A DNA stretch of 64,000 bases. Origin: Wocania ichthyoenteri Th78. Lineage in GTDB: Bacteria > Bacteroidota > Bacteroidia > Flavobacteriales > Flavobacteriaceae. Under the pieces are notes generated by a model. It saw nothing but the letters and a program-made list of their open reading frames with translations, was not told where the DNA came from and ran no database searches. The position numbers and the translations under genes are program-made. The stretch covers positions 1,465,674-1,529,673 of the forward strand of contig NZ_KN525716.1 of assembly GCF_000789235.1 (NCBI RefSeq), written 5' to 3'. Below are positions 1-7,610 of the stretch, in pieces (position 1 is the first letter of the stretch; each line of letters opens with the position of its first letter).

Positions 1-1750
1 CATCATTATAATCAATTTCTGCCAGAATATGTCTTCCTCCACTTGCTCCACTGGGTCTATTATCATCTAAATCATAAAGGCGATTCCCGTTATCATCTAA
101 TATAAAGTTACCAGCGGCATCATGTTGGTAAATAGGATAAATAGGTGCTACACCTCTTGCAAAACGCACAGGATTAACAAACGAGTTACTTTGTGTACTT
201 CCCGTTTGAGCTTGATTTCCTGTAGATGTCGTAATAGCTATATTTAATCCAGTTTTAAGCCAATCATTAGCTTGATAATTTGCATTAATACGTCCTGAAA
301 ATCTTTCAAAATCAGATTTTTTGATGTAACCTTCTTCATCTAAATATCCTAGCGATACATAAAAATCACTATCTTCTGTACCTCCCTGATAATTAATATC
401 ATAATTGTGGCGTATTCCTACTCTGGTAATAGCATCAACCCAATCTACATCGTTATATAATAGTCTTGCATTTGGATTAATTTTCCCATCTATTCCTACA
501 ATTTGATCATCAGCTACATTATATGGATTATTTAATAATTCTGTAATAATGTTAGACGATGCAAATGTATTGGCTGCAGTAACATCGGCTGCAGAATCTA
601 CTCCAGGAACAGCTTGGCTATTTCTCATAGATTCCCACATAATCTCATAATATTTATCAGAACCTAAACGATCATACTCTTGTATGGCACGATCAACAAT
701 ACTCGTTGATGCATTTAAAGTAAATTGTCCTTTTTTATTCTTACCCTTCTTTGTGGTAATAAGAACAACTCCATTTGCAGCCTTATTTCCATAAAGCGCC
801 GTAGATGACGCATCCTTTAAAATGGTTAAGCTTTCAATATCTGCAGGATTAATTGAATTTATTGAAGCGTAAAACGGAATTCCATCTACAACATATAAAG
901 GATCGCTATCCGCACTAAAAGAACCAAAACCTCTTATACGTATATCTTGTCCTTGACCTGGTTGCCCTCCAGCTGCTGTTACAGAAACTCCGGCTGAAGC
1001 GCCTTCAATTGCTGCAGAAACATTGGCTACAGTTATTTTTGAAAGTGCTTCGCTATTTAGTTGTGTAGCAGATCCTGTAAAATCTGCTTTCTTTGCGGTA
1101 CCATAAGCAACTACTATAACTTCGTCAAGTGCAGTATCAGCAGTCATTTTAACATTAATTTCATTTGATGTTCCAACTTGTACCTCTTGAGTAATCATAC
1201 CCACATAACTAAACACAAGAATATCTCCATCATTAACTTCAATAGAATAATTTCCATCAAAATCTGTTTGCGCACCCGTTTGAGTACCTTTAATTACAAC
1301 GCTAGCTCCAGGTAAAGGTAACTGTCCGTCTGTAACTACACCTTTAACAACCCTTTGTTGCACACCTGTATTAGCTAATACTTCTTTAGCTTTTATAATA
1401 ATTGTATTATTGGCAGCAATAGAAAAAATAAAATCACCTTGTTTAAGGCTTTTATCTAGTAATTGGTTTGCTTGAATAATTCCTTTTTTAATAAAAACTT
1501 TCGGAAAGCTCTTAAACATGTCTTCCTGATATATAAATCTATAATCAGTTTGTCTTTTAATAATTTTAAAGACTTCGTCTACGGTTAGTGTTGTATCATC
1601 TATGATTTCTATTTTGGTATTTTGCGAAAAAATATCAACGGAAGAAAACCCAAATGACAATGAACACAATAAGAATACAAAAGTTCTCATAATGATAGTT
1701 AGAATCCTTTTTCTTATTAAGAAAAAGAAAGTAGTTGGTTTAATTTTCAT
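1..1750 (-). CDS. SusC/RagA-type TonB-linked outer-membrane receptor with STN domain, 3' part outside window
   Basis: The minus frame is open from an ATG at 1750 to the window edge, giving about 583 residues of a protein normally near 1,000. Residues 1-43 hold a signal sequence (a second ATG at 1690 is a possible start). Residues 47-122 look like an STN (secretin/TonB short N-terminal) domain, 134-202 a carboxypeptidase-regulatory-like beta-sandwich, and from about 220 a TonB plug with the LYGNKAANGVVLITTKKG signature. SusC proteins import oligosaccharides or other large substrates across the outer membrane. The STN domain marks a transducer that talks to an anti-sigma factor, which fits the FecR and ECF genes directly upstream on the same strand. 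The substrate cannot be told, since the partner SusD would lie off the edge. Confidence 0.93.
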   Translation of the reverse strand, partial: MKIKPTTFFFLIRKRILTIIMRTFVFLLCSLSFGFSSVDIFSQNTKIEIIDDTTLTVDEVFKIIKRQTDYRFIYQEDMFKSFPKVFIKKGIIQANQLLDKSLKQGDFIFSIAANNTIIIKAKEVLANTGVQQRVVKGVVTDGQLPLPGASVVIKGTQTGAQTDFDGNYSIEVNDGDILVFSYVGMITQEVQVGTSNEINVKMTADTALDEVIVVAYGTAKKADFTGSATQLNSEALSKITVANVSAAIEGASAGVSVTAAGGQPGQGQDIRIRGFGSFSADSDPLYVVDGIPFYASINSINPADIESLTILKDASSTALYGNKAANGVVLITTKKGKNKKGQFTLNASTSIVDRAIQEYDRLGSDKYYEIMWESMRNSQAVPGVDSAADVTAANTFASSNIITELLNNPYNVADDQIVGIDGKINPNARLLYNDVDWVDAITRVGIRHNYDINYQGGTEDSDFYVSLGYLDEEGYIKKSDFERFSGRINANYQANDWLKTGLNIAITTSTGNQAQTGSTQSNSFVNPVRFARGVAPIYPIYQHDAAGNFILDDNGNRLYDLDDNRPSGASGGRHILAEIDYND

Positions 1751-1799
1751 AAATTTGCATGTTTTAGTTAGTTAACTATTAATTGATTATTACAGACTT

Positions 1800-1851
1800 A
1801 AGAGGAGCAAAGTTGGATACCGCTAAATGTCTACTTTAGCCCTCTTTTTTT
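1800..1851 (+). other. Imperfect hairpin between fecR and susC genes
   Basis: AAGAGGAGCAAAGT at 1800-1813 can pair with ACTTTAGCCCTCTT at 1833-1846 (11 of 14 positions), and a T-run follows on the plus strand. It looks like an intrinsic terminator for plus-strand (antisense) transcription and overlaps the FecR stop codon. On the minus strand it sits in the leader of the SusC gene. Its function is not known; a read-through or stability role between the regulator and receptor genes is inference. Confidence 0.35.
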
Positions 1852-3046
1852 ATTTTAGTATTATTTTCTTTCCATCTATTTTAAACGAATTTATAAACCC
1901 AGATTCTTTAATACTTATTAATATATCTTCTATTTTTTGATTTTTACTTAATATTCCAACAAATTTAATATTCTCAACTTCTTTATCTACAAATACAACA
2001 TCCATATCATACCACCTAGAGAGCACTTTCATAATGTCTTTTAACGGCTTGCTTTCAAAACTAAAAACACCTTTAACCCAAGAAGTTGCATTGTATACAT
2101 CAACATTTTCTATAATTATGTTTTTATTAGATAAACTAATTTGAGATTGTTGATTTGCTTTTAAGTAAACATTTTCTGAACCATTGTCTACCTCTACCTT
2201 ACCCTCAACCAAAGTTGTATATACAATATTTTCATCTTGATATGATTTGATGTTAAATTTGGTACCTAACACTTCTAGCTCTTGCATTCTACTTTTTACA
2301 TTAAACAAAGCTCCTTTGTGAAGAGTACTAGGAGATACATCAAAAAAGGCTTCTCCATAAATTAATTCCACCTCCCGCTTTTCTCCTTCAATAAAGCTAA
2401 TAGGGTATTTAAGCTTAGATTCTGAGTTTAACCATACTTTTGTTCCGTCTGATAATTGCAGAAAAAATTGCCCACCTCTTGGTATGGTTAAGTAATTGTA
2501 AACTAATTTAGGTTTTGAATCAGCTTTATTATCGTAAATTAATTTATCACCAGTACTTTTTACATTTTTTGTAGAATAATTTTGTCCTTTCTCTAGCACA
2601 ATATTTTTTCCATCTTCAAGAGTTAGAATAGCTTTGTCTGTTCCTACTTCTATCTTATCACCTGTTGGTAATTTAATTTCTTCTACTTGAGGTTCGTTTC
2701 TATTAAACAACCAAGTAGTCGATATTGAAATTAATATTAAAATAGTTGCAGCATATTTAAAAAAGTCTTTTTTATAAAACGGAGTATGTTTTATGCTTTT
2801 TAAATTTTTCTCTTTTAATTTTAATTGAATTTTATTAAAAACTTGATTTTTTAACTCGTCTTTTAATTCAATATCAATCGGCCATTCTTTGTTTTCTTGA
2901 TTTACAAAAAAATTAGATAAAAACTTAATTTCATCATCAGAAATAACTCCAGATTGAAGTTTTCTAATTAATAATTGCAAATAATTCTTATCTTGAGTAC
3001 TCACGAATTTATCTCTTTTATATATAAGACGAAAAAAAGACGACAA
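1850..3046 (-). CDS. FecR-family anti-sigma factor (FecR + DUF4974)
   Basis: Protein of 398 residues with a cytoplasmic N-terminal part that would hold the sigma factor, one membrane segment at about 97-114, a periplasmic FecR domain at about 180-290 and a C-terminal DUF4974 region at about 325-398 resembling the STN fold. In this family the periplasmic part senses the loaded TonB receptor and releases or activates the ECF sigma factor. It lies 51 bp downstream of the sigma gene and about 100 bp upstream of the SusC gene, the usual order of a Bacteroidota trans-envelope signalling locus. The assignment is firm; the signal is unknown. Confidence 0.92.
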   Translation of the reverse strand: MSSFFRLIYKRDKFVSTQDKNYLQLLIRKLQSGVISDDEIKFLSNFFVNQENKEWPIDIELKDELKNQVFNKIQLKLKEKNLKSIKHTPFYKKDFFKYAATILILISISTTWLFNRNEPQVEEIKLPTGDKIEVGTDKAILTLEDGKNIVLEKGQNYSTKNVKSTGDKLIYDNKADSKPKLVYNYLTIPRGGQFFLQLSDGTKVWLNSESKLKYPISFIEGEKREVELIYGEAFFDVSPSTLHKGALFNVKSRMQELEVLGTKFNIKSYQDENIVYTTLVEGKVEVDNGSENVYLKANQQSQISLSNKNIIIENVDVYNATSWVKGVFSFESKPLKDIMKVLSRWYDMDVVFVDKEVENIKFVGILSKNQKIEDILISIKESGFINSFKIDGKKIILK

Positions 3047-3097
3047 TCCCTAAACAAAAATTAGACTATTTTTAATTTTCGCTTATGTAAGTTAATT

Positions 3098-3691
3098 TTA
3101 AACTGATAACTCTTTTAAAAAACTACAAAAAATGACGAAGTATGAGATGTTAATAAGTGATGGCCTAATTATTTTTAAAGCTTTGGTAATGTAGGCTTCT
3201 ACAGATTTAGTAGAAATGTTTAATTGTTTAGAGATTTCTTTGTGACTTAATTGATTTTCTCTGCTTAACTTAAACACTTTTTTGCACTTTTCGGGCAAAG
3301 TATTTACAACCGCATCTATTTGTGCTTCTAGTTCTTTATATATGAGTTTTGATTCTGGAGTTGAAGTTTGTATTTTTATATCAAAGTTTTGCATCACCTC
3401 TTCACTAAATGCATTTTTATCTTTTCTAAAAAGATCATATACTTTATGCATAACGCAAGTATACAAATAGCCTTTTAATGTTGTTTTAATTACAAGTACA
3501 TCTCTTTTTTCCCAAATTTTAATAAATATCTCTTGAATTACATCTTCAGAAATTTCACGTTTCTTTAAGAAGCTAAATGCATAAATAAATAATTGTTCCC
3601 AATATAAATTATAAATTAGTTTTAAAGCATCTTCATCACCTTGTTTAAGACGTTCAATTAATTTTTGATCTTTAATTTTCTTAAAACTCAT
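3098..3691 (-). CDS. ECF RNA polymerase sigma factor
   Basis: Protein of 197 residues with sigma region 2 at about 20-85 (core binding and -10 recognition) and a region 4 helix-turn-helix at about 125-175 (EKCKKVFKLSRENQLSHKEISKQ). This is the architecture of the Bacteroidota sigma-70 'expansion' group that controls SusC/SusD loci. About 20 hydrophobic residues follow region 4 at the C-terminus (SYFVIFCSFL), an unusual tail that might touch the membrane or the anti-sigma factor. It is the first gene of the three-gene minus-strand signalling set and most likely activates the SusC operon. Confidence 0.93.
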   Translation of the reverse strand: MSFKKIKDQKLIERLKQGDEDALKLIYNLYWEQLFIYAFSFLKKREISEDVIQEIFIKIWEKRDVLVIKTTLKGYLYTCVMHKVYDLFRKDKNAFSEEVMQNFDIKIQTSTPESKLIYKELEAQIDAVVNTLPEKCKKVFKLSRENQLSHKEISKQLNISTKSVEAYITKALKIIRPSLINISYFVIFCSFLKELSV

Positions 3692-3879
3692 TAGTTAATT
3701 TTCATTCGAACTATAACAAATGTAAATAAAATATTTTATTCGATACATTCGTAAAACAAAAAAGCATCCCAATCTTCTATAAAGAAAAAAGGAAAGCTTT
3801 CCATTGGAATACCAAATAAACTCTGGTATAACTACGTCCTAGATTTCTCTAGGAACAACACAACGTCATATTAATTGCC

Positions 3880-3909
3880 AAAAAAAGCCCTAATTTCTCA
3901 GAGCTTTCT
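3880..3909 (-). terminator. Rho-independent terminator after tRNA-Asp
   Basis: On the minus strand AAAGCTCT pairs with AGGGCTTT (one G-U pair) around an 8-nt loop and runs into seven T. It begins about 15 bp past the tRNA 3' end. Confidence 0.6.
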
Positions 3910-3923
3910 TTTTGCAATTTTAG

Positions 3924-3997
3924 CGGTCTGGACGGGACTCGAACCCGCGACCTTCGCCGTGACAGGGCGACATTCTAACCAACTGAACTACCAGACC
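3924..3997 (-). tRNA. tRNA-Asp (anticodon GTC)
   Basis: A cloverleaf can be drawn from the minus strand: acceptor GGTCTGG pairs with CCAGACC, the discriminator is G, the D-arm contains GTTCAGTTGGTTAGAAT, the anticodon loop is CTGTCAC (anticodon GTC, complement of 3961-3963), and the T-arm contains GGGTTCGAGTCCC. The 3' CCA is not encoded. A consensus promoter lies just upstream and a terminator just downstream, so it is a single transcription unit. Confidence 0.96.
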
Positions 3998-4015
3998 GTT
4001 GCATTATTGCGGTTG

Positions 4016-4046
4016 CAAATATACATGGCTTTTTTTATATCTCAAA
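4016..4046 (-). promoter_or_regulatory. Bacteroidota consensus promoter of tRNA-Asp
   Basis: The minus strand reads TTTG (4043-4046), 19 nt, then TATATTTG (4016-4023), an exact match to the -33 TTTG / -7 TAnnTTTG consensus known for Bacteroidota. Transcription would start about 15 nt before the mature tRNA. Confidence 0.75.
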
Positions 4047-4078
4047 TCTTTTTTAGTGTTTTTTGCATAAAAATATTG

Positions 4079-5008
4079 CTAAACAAATTTTTGACGCTCT
4101 ACCATATAAGCCGTAAGTACATTATTAAAATGTTTATTAATATCTGCCTCAACATATTTAATTTTATATTGTGCACATTTTAAGCGCAATGCATCAAAAT
4201 AATTGCTTACCGCTGCATTATAATTTTCTTTAATAGCATCTGCATACAAGTTAATATACTCTTTAGTCTCAACGTCAATAAATCGTTTCGGTTTATTATC
4301 AAAATCGAACTTTAACTCCTTTTTCTTATCAAATACATGAAATAAAATAACTTCATGTTTATTATACTTTAAATGACGTAAAGCTTCAAATAGTTTTGTT
4401 TCATCTTCCGAAGTTTGAAACATATCGGTAAATAGAAAAATCATAGAACGTCTATGAATTTTTTCTGCTATTTCGTGCAAATATTTATATGTCTCAGTGG
4501 TTTTGTTTAAAGATTTAGAAACAACAGCATTACTAAGTTGACCTAGTAACATTTGATGATGGCGTTCGCTGCCTTTCTCTGGCGAATAAAAATCGTAATT
4601 ATCACTATAAATACTTAAACCTACAGCATCACGTTGTTTTTTTAACATGTGCATTAATGAAGCCGAAGCTAATGCCGAAAACCCTATTTTATTTAGATTG
4701 TCTATTGAAAAATTATCCATTTCTGGGTAATGCATCGAGCTACTATTATCTAAAATAATATGACAGCGCAAATTGGTTTCATCATCATAACGTTTGGTAT
4801 AAAGCTTATCTGTTTTCGCAAACAATTTCCAATCTATATGTCGTGTACTTTCGCCTTGATTATATATTTTATGTTCAGCAAATTCTGCCGAAAACCCATG
4901 AAACGGACTTTTGTGCATGCCAGCTATAAAACCCTCCACCACTTGTTTTGCAAGTAATTCTAGGTTATTAAACCCACTAGCCTTATTAAGTTCGTGTTGT
5001 AAATTCAT
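4079..5008 (-). CDS. DUF58 domain protein (MoxR-associated vWA-like)
   Basis: Protein of 309 residues without membrane segments. Near residues 49-60 is the DUF58 signature (Y-N-Q-G-E-S-T-R-H-I-D-W), followed by a von Willebrand A-like fold beginning DNSSSM at about 87-92, a MIDAS-type metal site. In Bacteroidota such genes usually sit beside a moxR ATPase and vWA/BatA genes linked to envelope or aerotolerance functions. Here the neighbours are a tRNA and clpP, so the usual partners are elsewhere. The family call is firm; the cellular role is not established. Confidence 0.88.
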   Translation of the reverse strand: MNLQHELNKASGFNNLELLAKQVVEGFIAGMHKSPFHGFSAEFAEHKIYNQGESTRHIDWKLFAKTDKLYTKRYDDETNLRCHIILDNSSSMHYPEMDNFSIDNLNKIGFSALASASLMHMLKKQRDAVGLSIYSDNYDFYSPEKGSERHHQMLLGQLSNAVVSKSLNKTTETYKYLHEIAEKIHRRSMIFLFTDMFQTSEDETKLFEALRHLKYNKHEVILFHVFDKKKELKFDFDNKPKRFIDVETKEYINLYADAIKENYNAAVSNYFDALRLKCAQYKIKYVEADINKHFNNVLTAYMVERQKFV

Positions 5009-5101
5009 GTTTTAGTGTTAGACCGCTTTGCTGTTAGAGTCAGGAAACAAGTTTAAAAACAAGCTCAAAATTCTTCTTTTTCTCTTCTTTTTTTCTATTT
5101 T

Positions 5102-5641
5102 CTAAATAACCGCATCAACAATACCATAAGCAACAGATTCGTCTGCTCCCATCCAGTGGTCTCGATTAAAATCTTTCATTATTTTATCAAAATCCTGTCC
5201 GCAATTATCAGCTAATATTTTTGCACTTAATTCTTTAGTTAATACAATTTCTTTTGCTGTAATTTCAATATCACTCGCTTGTCCGCGAGCACCTCCACTT
5301 GGTTGGTGTATCATAACACGAGCGTGTGGTTGTATAAAGCGTTTACCCTTTTCTCCTGCCGATAATATAATCGATCCCATAGAAGCAGCAAAGCCAGTAC
5401 AAATTGTAGATACTGGACTTTTAATAGATTTCATGCAGTCGTAAATAGCAAAGCCAGATGTTACATAACCTCCCGGACTATTTACATATAAATGTATGGT
5501 TTCGTTAGACAAAGCATCTAAATACAATAATCTATCAACAACATGTTTTGCAGAATCATCATCAACTTGTCCCCACAAAAACACTTTACGTGCTTCAATT
5601 AATTTACTATCAATAGCATCCTGAACTTTATTTTTACTCAT
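5102..5641 (-). CDS. clpP: ClpP-family serine protease subunit (short form)
   Basis: Protein of 179 residues with the full ClpP catalytic triad: Ser87 in GFAASMGSI, His112 in RVMIHQPSG and Asp161 in FNRDHWMGA. The spacing of 25 and 49 residues equals that of E. coli ClpP (97/122/171). The substrate-groove motif NSPGG is at 54-58. It is shorter than the ClpP of about 220 residues normally found beside clpX in Bacteroidota, mostly at the N-terminus, and there is no clpX here. It may be a second ClpP paralogue that forms mixed or separate rings. It follows trxA on the same strand, separated by a terminator. Confidence 0.9.
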   Translation of the reverse strand: MSKNKVQDAIDSKLIEARKVFLWGQVDDDSAKHVVDRLLYLDALSNETIHLYVNSPGGYVTSGFAIYDCMKSIKSPVSTICTGFAASMGSIILSAGEKGKRFIQPHARVMIHQPSGGARGQASDIEITAKEIVLTKELSAKILADNCGQDFDKIMKDFNRDHWMGADESVAYGIVDAVI

Positions 5642-5664
5642 AAATATTTATTTTGCATCTAAAA

Positions 5665-5699
5665 TAAAAAAAGGTTCACCATAAATGGCAAACCTTTTC
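5665..5699 (-). terminator. Terminator after trxA
   Basis: On the minus strand AAAAGGTTTGCCAT can fold against ATGGTGAACCTTTT and runs into a T-tract. It lies between the trxA stop and the clpP start, so the two genes are probably transcribed separately. Confidence 0.65.
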
Positions 5700-5720
5700 A
5701 TTTTTCTTTTTAATTATCTA

Positions 5721-6038
5721 CTATAAAAGTGCATCAATAGCATCAGTATAAGCATTTTTAGGAGCTACACCAACCTGTCTACCAACAACTTCTCCATTCT
5801 GAAAAACCAAAACAGTAGGGATGTTACGTACACCGTATTTTGCAGCAAATTCTTGATTTGCATCAACATCTACTTTTCCAACAACAGCTTTACCATCGTA
5901 CTCGCCGCTAATTTCTTCAATAATAGGTCCAACCATTCTGCATGGTCCGCACCAAGCTGCCCAAAAGTCAACCAATACAGGCTTATCGCTTTTTAAAACT
6001 GTTTCTTCAAACGTTGCATCTGTTATTTCTAATGCCAT
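5721..6038 (-). CDS. trxA: Thioredoxin
   Basis: Protein of 105 residues, the usual length of a bacterial thioredoxin. The redox-active WCGPC lies with cysteines at 30 and 33, and the cis-proline loop is NIPT at about 77-80. It is a general cytoplasmic disulfide reductant serving enzymes such as ribonucleotide reductase and peroxiredoxins. It has its own promoter (TAAATTTG on the minus strand at 6078-6085) and its own terminator, so it is monocistronic. Confidence 0.97.
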   Translation of the reverse strand: MALEITDATFEETVLKSDKPVLVDFWAAWCGPCRMVGPIIEEISGEYDGKAVVGKVDVDANQEFAAKYGVRNIPTVLVFQNGEVVGRQVGVAPKNAYTDAIDALL

Positions 6039-6077
6039 AATTTTATATTTTAATCTGTTTTACTTTAAATTTATTTA

Positions 6078-6111
6078 CAAATTTAGTCAAAATATTTTCT
6101 ATAGCTTACAA
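6078..6111 (-). promoter_or_regulatory. Promoter of trxA
   Basis: The minus strand carries TAAATTTG (6078-6085), a perfect -7 element, and TTG at 6109-6111, 23 nt upstream, at the long end of the accepted spacing. The leader to the trxA ATG would be about 37 nt. Confidence 0.5.
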
Positions 6112-6181
6112 CCTAACAATTTGTTTTACCTATAGCTACATTAGTTTAGGTTATTTTATTTTTTTTAGGAGCAACCACAAC

Positions 6182-6284
6182 ACTTAGACTACGCTCAGTG
6201 CAAGTGGTCATGCTATCCAATAATAGTTTTGGCTCGATGCTCGCCTCGCCAAAAGCTAAAGTTTATCCTGAGCGGAGTCGAAGG
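6182..6284. repeat. Interspersed inverted repeat fragment
   Basis: CTTAGACTACGCTCAG (from 6183) and CTGAGCGGAGTCGAAG (about 6266-6281) are imperfect inverted copies (14 of 16). The first arm and its continuation to 6213 are repeated with few changes at 47299-47332. Sequences of this kind are common intergenic repeats in Flavobacteriaceae. This, together with the operator region, accounts for the gene-free stretch 6039-6411. Confidence 0.6.
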
Positions 6285-6330
6285 GCTACTATCCTTTGCG
6301 CAATGAAAAACTAGCATAAAATTTAATTAA

Positions 6331-6388
6331 GCAACCAAAAAGTTGCATTTTAAAAATATTTAATTTAGTTTAGCAACCATAAAGTTGC
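6331..6388 (+). promoter_or_regulatory. Tandem palindromic operator of the arsR-SRPBCC operon
   Basis: Two copies of GCAAC-N6-GTTGC lie at 6331-6346 and 6373-6388, exactly 42 bp apart (about four helical turns). The right copy ends 23 bp before the ATG at 6412. A weak promoter can be placed between them: TTG at 6343 and TAGTTTAG at 6366-6373, one mismatch from TAnnTTTG and touching the second palindrome. Occupation by the ArsR protein encoded in the same operon would block transcription; that link is inference from position and symmetry. Confidence 0.65.
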
Positions 6389-6411
6389 ATTTAAATCAAA
6401 AACAAATAATT

Positions 6412-6843
6412 ATGAATGATGTTATTAAAAAAGAAGTTGTCTTTAATCATGCCATAGATAAAGTATGGGATGCTATTTCAAAAGCTGAAGAAATCTCAAC
6501 CTGGTTTATTCCTGCCGATTTTAAAGCGGAACCTGGATATCAATACACCTTTACTTCTCCTCCTAATGAAAAAGGTTGTACAGTTATAAGTGGCAAAGTA
6601 AAAGAAGCAAATCCGTATATGCTTATTTATACTTGGATTGTAGCTGATACAAAAGTAGAAACCACTGTAAAGTGGGAACTTGAAGCAACCCAAGATGGCA
6701 CAAAATTAACTTTAGAGCATTCTGGAATTACAAATTATGCTGGCGAAACCGCTGTAGCTATGTTTGAAAGCTTTAACGGTGGCTGGGATAATTGTATTTC
6801 TGGTTTAACAAGCTATTTAAAACAAGAAGTTAATGCCGGATAA
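6412..6843 (+). CDS. SRPBCC (AHSA1/START-like) domain protein
   Basis: Protein of 143 residues from the ATG at 6412. An upstream TTG at 6385 lies inside the operator palindrome and is rejected. The sequence has the helix-grip pattern of the AHSA1 family: N-terminal VWDAISKAEEISTWF, a beta-rich middle, and the C-terminal long helix region with FESFNGGWDNCISGL. These proteins bind small hydrophobic ligands or act as cochaperones; the ligand is unknown. The last 11 nt overlap the start of the ArsR gene, indicating translational coupling. SRPBCC-ArsR pairs of this kind are widespread and usually autoregulated. Confidence 0.88.
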   Translation: MNDVIKKEVVFNHAIDKVWDAISKAEEISTWFIPADFKAEPGYQYTFTSPPNEKGCTVISGKVKEANPYMLIYTWIVADTKVETTVKWELEATQDGTKLTLEHSGITNYAGETAVAMFESFNGGWDNCISGLTSYLKQEVNAG

Positions 6844-7159
6844 AATAACCAAGCTATTTAAAGCCATTGCAGATCCAACAAGGCGTGACATTTTTCATGC
6901 CTTGGTTTTTGCTACCTCTGCATTGTCTATCACTCAAATATCCAATCAATTTGAAATTACAAGACAAGGCGTTACTAAACATATTAAAACACTAGAAGAA
7001 GCTGGCTTAGTAAATATCAATACTCAAGGACGAGAACGTTTCTGTAATGCTAACCCGAGTGAACTTCAAGAAGTGAATAAGTGGATTAGATTCTATGAAC
7101 ATTTCTGGGATAATAAACTTGATAGTTTAGGTGACTACCTTAATTCAACAGATTCTTAA
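6833..7159 (+). CDS. ArsR/SmtB-family transcriptional regulator
   Basis: Protein of 108 residues with the winged helix-turn-helix of the ArsR family: KAIADPTRRDIFHAL at about 10-24 and the recognition helix region ITRQGVTKHIKTLEEAGLV at about 42-60. No cysteine or histidine metal cluster typical of metal-sensing members is visible, in line with the SRPBCC-linked subfamily. The start overlaps the previous gene and its stop is directly followed by the ATG of the next SRPBCC gene, so the three form one operon. It probably represses its own operon through the two palindromes upstream. Confidence 0.93.
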   Translation: MPDKITKLFKAIADPTRRDIFHALVFATSALSITQISNQFEITRQGVTKHIKTLEEAGLVNINTQGRERFCNANPSELQEVNKWIRFYEHFWDNKLDSLGDYLNSTDS

Positions 7160-7606
7160 ATGAGTAATACCTTAAAAAGCTATACACAACAAATTGAAGT
7201 TTCAGCTAATTCAAAAGAAACATTTTACGCACTCAATGAAGGGCTTGAGTTTTGGTGGAGCAGAACAAGTAACACAAAATTTTGCATCGGTGGACAATTT
7301 ACCATTCATTTTGAAAATGGCTATTGGTGGACATTTAAAATCGTGGAATATGTTTTTAACAAAGAACTCATATGGAAATGTATAGATGGAGAACCAGAAT
7401 TTAATAAAGAATGGATTGGTCATATCCTACATTGGATAATTGATGAAAAAGACTCAAAAACTATTATTAATTTTCATCAAATGGGTTTAACTCCAGAATT
7501 GCATTGTTATGATGTTTGCTCTTCTACTTGGGATATGTTTTTAACTAAAAAATTAAAAGCATATTATAAGTTAAATAATATTCTTTTTCAAACTAGAATA
7601 TATTAA
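7160..7606 (+). CDS. Second SRPBCC (AHSA1-like) domain protein
   Basis: Protein of 148 residues beginning at the ATG that directly follows the ArsR stop (TAAATG). It has the family pattern with a Trp-rich middle (FENGYWWTFKIVEYVF) and the CSSTWDMFLTKKLKAY terminal helix. Its stop codon TAA at 7604-7606 is part of the 7-bp target duplication made by the adjacent insertion sequence. Removing the insertion leaves the same stop, so the gene is intact and not truncated. Function and ligand are unknown; it shares the ArsR operon with the first SRPBCC gene. Confidence 0.85.
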   Translation: MSNTLKSYTQQIEVSANSKETFYALNEGLEFWWSRTSNTKFCIGGQFTIHFENGYWWTFKIVEYVFNKELIWKCIDGEPEFNKEWIGHILHWIIDEKDSKTIINFHQMGLTPELHCYDVCSSTWDMFLTKKLKAYYKLNNILFQTRIY

Positions 7607-7610
7607 ATTA
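7604..7610. repeat. Left target-site duplication (TAAATTA)
   Basis: TAAATTA at 7604-7610 is repeated exactly at 8589-8595 on the other side of the insertion sequence. It contains the stop codon of the SRPBCC gene. Confidence 0.85.

Noticed and set aside
6385-6411. TTG start for the first SRPBCC protein
   Set aside because: It lies inside the second operator palindrome; the ATG at 6412 gives the normal family N-terminus.
7160-7606. SRPBCC gene truncated by the insertion sequence
   Set aside because: The stop codon lies within the target duplication, so the same stop is present when the insertion is removed in silico.
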